Shown: positions 31,213 to 32,203 of the stretch, one piece after another
Numbering within the stretch: the first letter of the stretch is position 1
Layout: each line of letters begins with the position of its first letter
Assembly: GCA_021639365.1 (NCBI GenBank)
Contig: JAJXHK010000024.1
Span: forward strand, 1-32,203
DNA length: 32,203 nucleotides
From: Collinsella aerofaciens
Lineage (GTDB): Bacteria; Actinomycetota; Coriobacteriia; Coriobacteriales; Coriobacteriaceae
Reading direction: 5' to 3'
Made by a program: the position numbers and the translations under genes
Notes under the pieces: model-generated
What the model saw: the letters and a program-made list of their open reading frames with translations, nothing else
Told to the model about the DNA's origin: nothing
Database searches by the model: none

Positions 31213-31554
31213 ATGTCCGAGTCCGCAGCCAATACCGGCATGAACACGCTGGTCGCCGTGGCCATCGCCCCGTGCGGTACGGGCGACGAGCTATCCGCCG
31301 AGGTCGCCGAGGTCGTGCGCGTCATTCGCGAGAGCGGCCTTCCCAACCGCACCAGCTCGATGTTCACCGAGATCGAAGGCAACTGGGACGAGGTCATGCA
31401 GGTCGTACGCGACGCCACCTTTGTCCTGGCAAACAAGGGCATCCGCACCGAAGTTGTGCTCAAGGCAGATATTCGCCCCGGGTTTACCGACACCATGAAC
31501 GGCAAGCTCGAGCGCATGGAAGCGCAAATCAAAAAGCAGGAGGAAGCACGATGA
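31213..31554 (+). CDS. MTH1187/YkoF-type thiamine-binding protein
   Basis: A 113-residue protein of the MTH1187/DUF77 fold. Recognisable are VAVAIAPCGTGDELSAEVAE, VVRVIRESGLPNRTSSMFTE, the EIEGNWDEVM motif, and TEVVLKADIRPGFTDTMNGKLE at the end of the domain. The family binds thiamine or precursors such as the hydroxymethylpyrimidine moiety. The operon position between thiM and thiE strengthens that. Its GGAGG site lies over the last codons of thiM. Its stop overlaps the thiE start (ATGA), indicating coupled translation. Confidence 0.88.
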   Translation: MSESAANTGMNTLVAVAIAPCGTGDELSAEVAEVVRVIRESGLPNRTSSMFTEIEGNWDEVMQVVRDATFVLANKGIRTEVVLKADIRPGFTDTMNGKLERMEAQIKKQEEAR

Positions 31555-32203
31555 GCATCCGCGACAACCTTGATATCTCGGCCTATCTGGTGCTCGGCCC
31601 CGAAAACACCCTCGGTCGCCCCGTGGGCGACGTGGTGGCACAAGCACTTGATGCCGGTTTTACCTGCATCCAGGTGCGCTCTAAGGTGGCAAGTGCGCGC
31701 GAGATTATCGCGCTGACGAGCGACGCCGCACAGGCTATCGCCCAAGCCGGCAAGACCGGTCAGGTCGCCTTGCTGATCGACGACCGCCTTGACTGCGTGC
31801 TCGCCGCGCGCGAGCAGGGCATTGCTGTCGACGGCGTGCACGTGGGTCAGAGCGATATTCCCGTCGAGGTCTGTCGCAAGCTGCTGGGCCCCGACGCCAT
31901 CGTGGGCCTCTCGGCCCGTTGCGAGGAAATGCTCGAGTACGTCAAGACCGCCGACATGAGTCTGGTCGACTACCTGGGCATCGGTCCGCTCCACGAGACC
32001 GAGACCAAGCGCGACTGCGGACGCGCGGCCGACGGCTCCATCATCACCAAGAGCTTTGAGGACTTGGCCGCGCTCCATGTGGCAAGCCCCGTACCCATCG
32101 TGGTGGGCGGCGGCGTCAAGACGGCCGACCTGCCGCAGCTCAAGGCCACCGGCGTCGACGGCTTCTTTGTGGTGAGCGCCGTCTGCAGCGCCGACGACCC
32201 CCA
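31551..32203 (+). CDS. thiE: Thiamine-phosphate synthase ThiE (3' end outside window)
   Basis: The first 217 codons of a gene cut by the window end. It would join hydroxymethylpyrimidine diphosphate and thiazole phosphate into thiamine phosphate. Family sequence: YLVLGPENTLGR at the N-terminus, CIQVRSK, VALLIDDRLDCVLA, GVHVGQSDIPVE, IVGLSARCEEM, DYLGIGPLHETETKRDC and PIVVGGGVKTADL. This gives ordered beta-alpha strands of the TIM barrel. ATG 31551 overlaps the stop of the MTH1187-type gene, with AGGAGG 7-12 bases upstream. It is the third gene of the TPP-riboswitch operon. Confidence 0.95.
   Translation, partial: MSIRDNLDISAYLVLGPENTLGRPVGDVVAQALDAGFTCIQVRSKVASAREIIALTSDAAQAIAQAGKTGQVALLIDDRLDCVLAAREQGIAVDGVHVGQSDIPVEVCRKLLGPDAIVGLSARCEEMLEYVKTADMSLVDYLGIGPLHETETKRDCGRAADGSIITKSFEDLAALHVASPVPIVVGGGVKTADLPQLKATGVDGFFVVSAVCSADDP

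Overview
The window looks like chromosomal DNA of a gut anaerobe of the class Coriobacteriia (Actinomycetota), most like Collinsella. The sequence itself supports this: it is GC-rich (except in intergenic stretches), host genes prefer CGC/CGT arginine codons, and the gene set is that of an anaerobic fermenter of the gut (reverse rubrerythrin, fermentative alcohol and aldehyde dehydrogenases, bile salt hydrolase, Actinobacteria-style LAXTG-anchored surface protein). The genus is an inference, because no rRNA gene is present. I see no tRNA, rRNA, CRISPR array or replication origin.

Layout. 1-2.7 kb (minus): iron-dependent alcohol dehydrogenase followed by aldehyde dehydrogenase, a two-gene operon. 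2.8-3.6 kb: reverse rubrerythrin with its own promoter and terminator. 3.63-5.17 kb: a cassette made of one Coriobacteriia-type gene with a predicted PD-(D/E)XK nuclease domain, bracketed by two direct copies of a 119-bp element with terminal inverted repeats. The element end supplies the last codons and the stop of both the nuclease gene and the neighbouring regulator. 5.2-8.25 kb: a pdxR-type MocR regulator divergent from pdxS-pdxT (PLP synthesis). 8.25-10.17 kb: several large palindromic elements and a complete IS1111-type IS110-family insertion sequence with 14-bp subterminal inverted repeats and a long noncoding right end. 10.17-12.6 kb (minus): a protein with an arginine-glycine-glycine tail, and a 14-TM multidrug-type exporter.

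12.8-17 kb: a small peptide deformylase-like protein; an Xre-HTH/aminotransferase fusion with an internal ribosome-binding site and four operator-like repeats; a LysR regulator divergent from a DMT/EamA exporter; and an orphan T-box-like sequence. 17.2-22.6 kb: Kup potassium transporter, bile salt hydrolase, a second degenerate deformylase-like protein and an AzgA-type purine permease. 22.7-25.5 kb: beta-helix LAXTG surface protein and an alpha/beta-hydrolase esterase. 25.5-30.05 kb (minus): uracil permease, a MetE-like methyltransferase, a LysR regulator and a HAD phosphatase.

30.08-32.2 kb: a 102-bp nested palindrome, then a TPP riboswitch with a terminator controlling thiM, an MTH1187-type thiamine-binding protein and thiE (cut by the window end). 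The vitamin logic is coherent: B6 synthesis under PdxR and B1 salvage/synthesis under a TPP riboswitch. The most unusual material is the repeat-bracketed nuclease cassette, the HTH-aminotransferase fusion, the deformylase-like pair that have lost different catalytic residues, and the cluster of palindromic elements around the IS.
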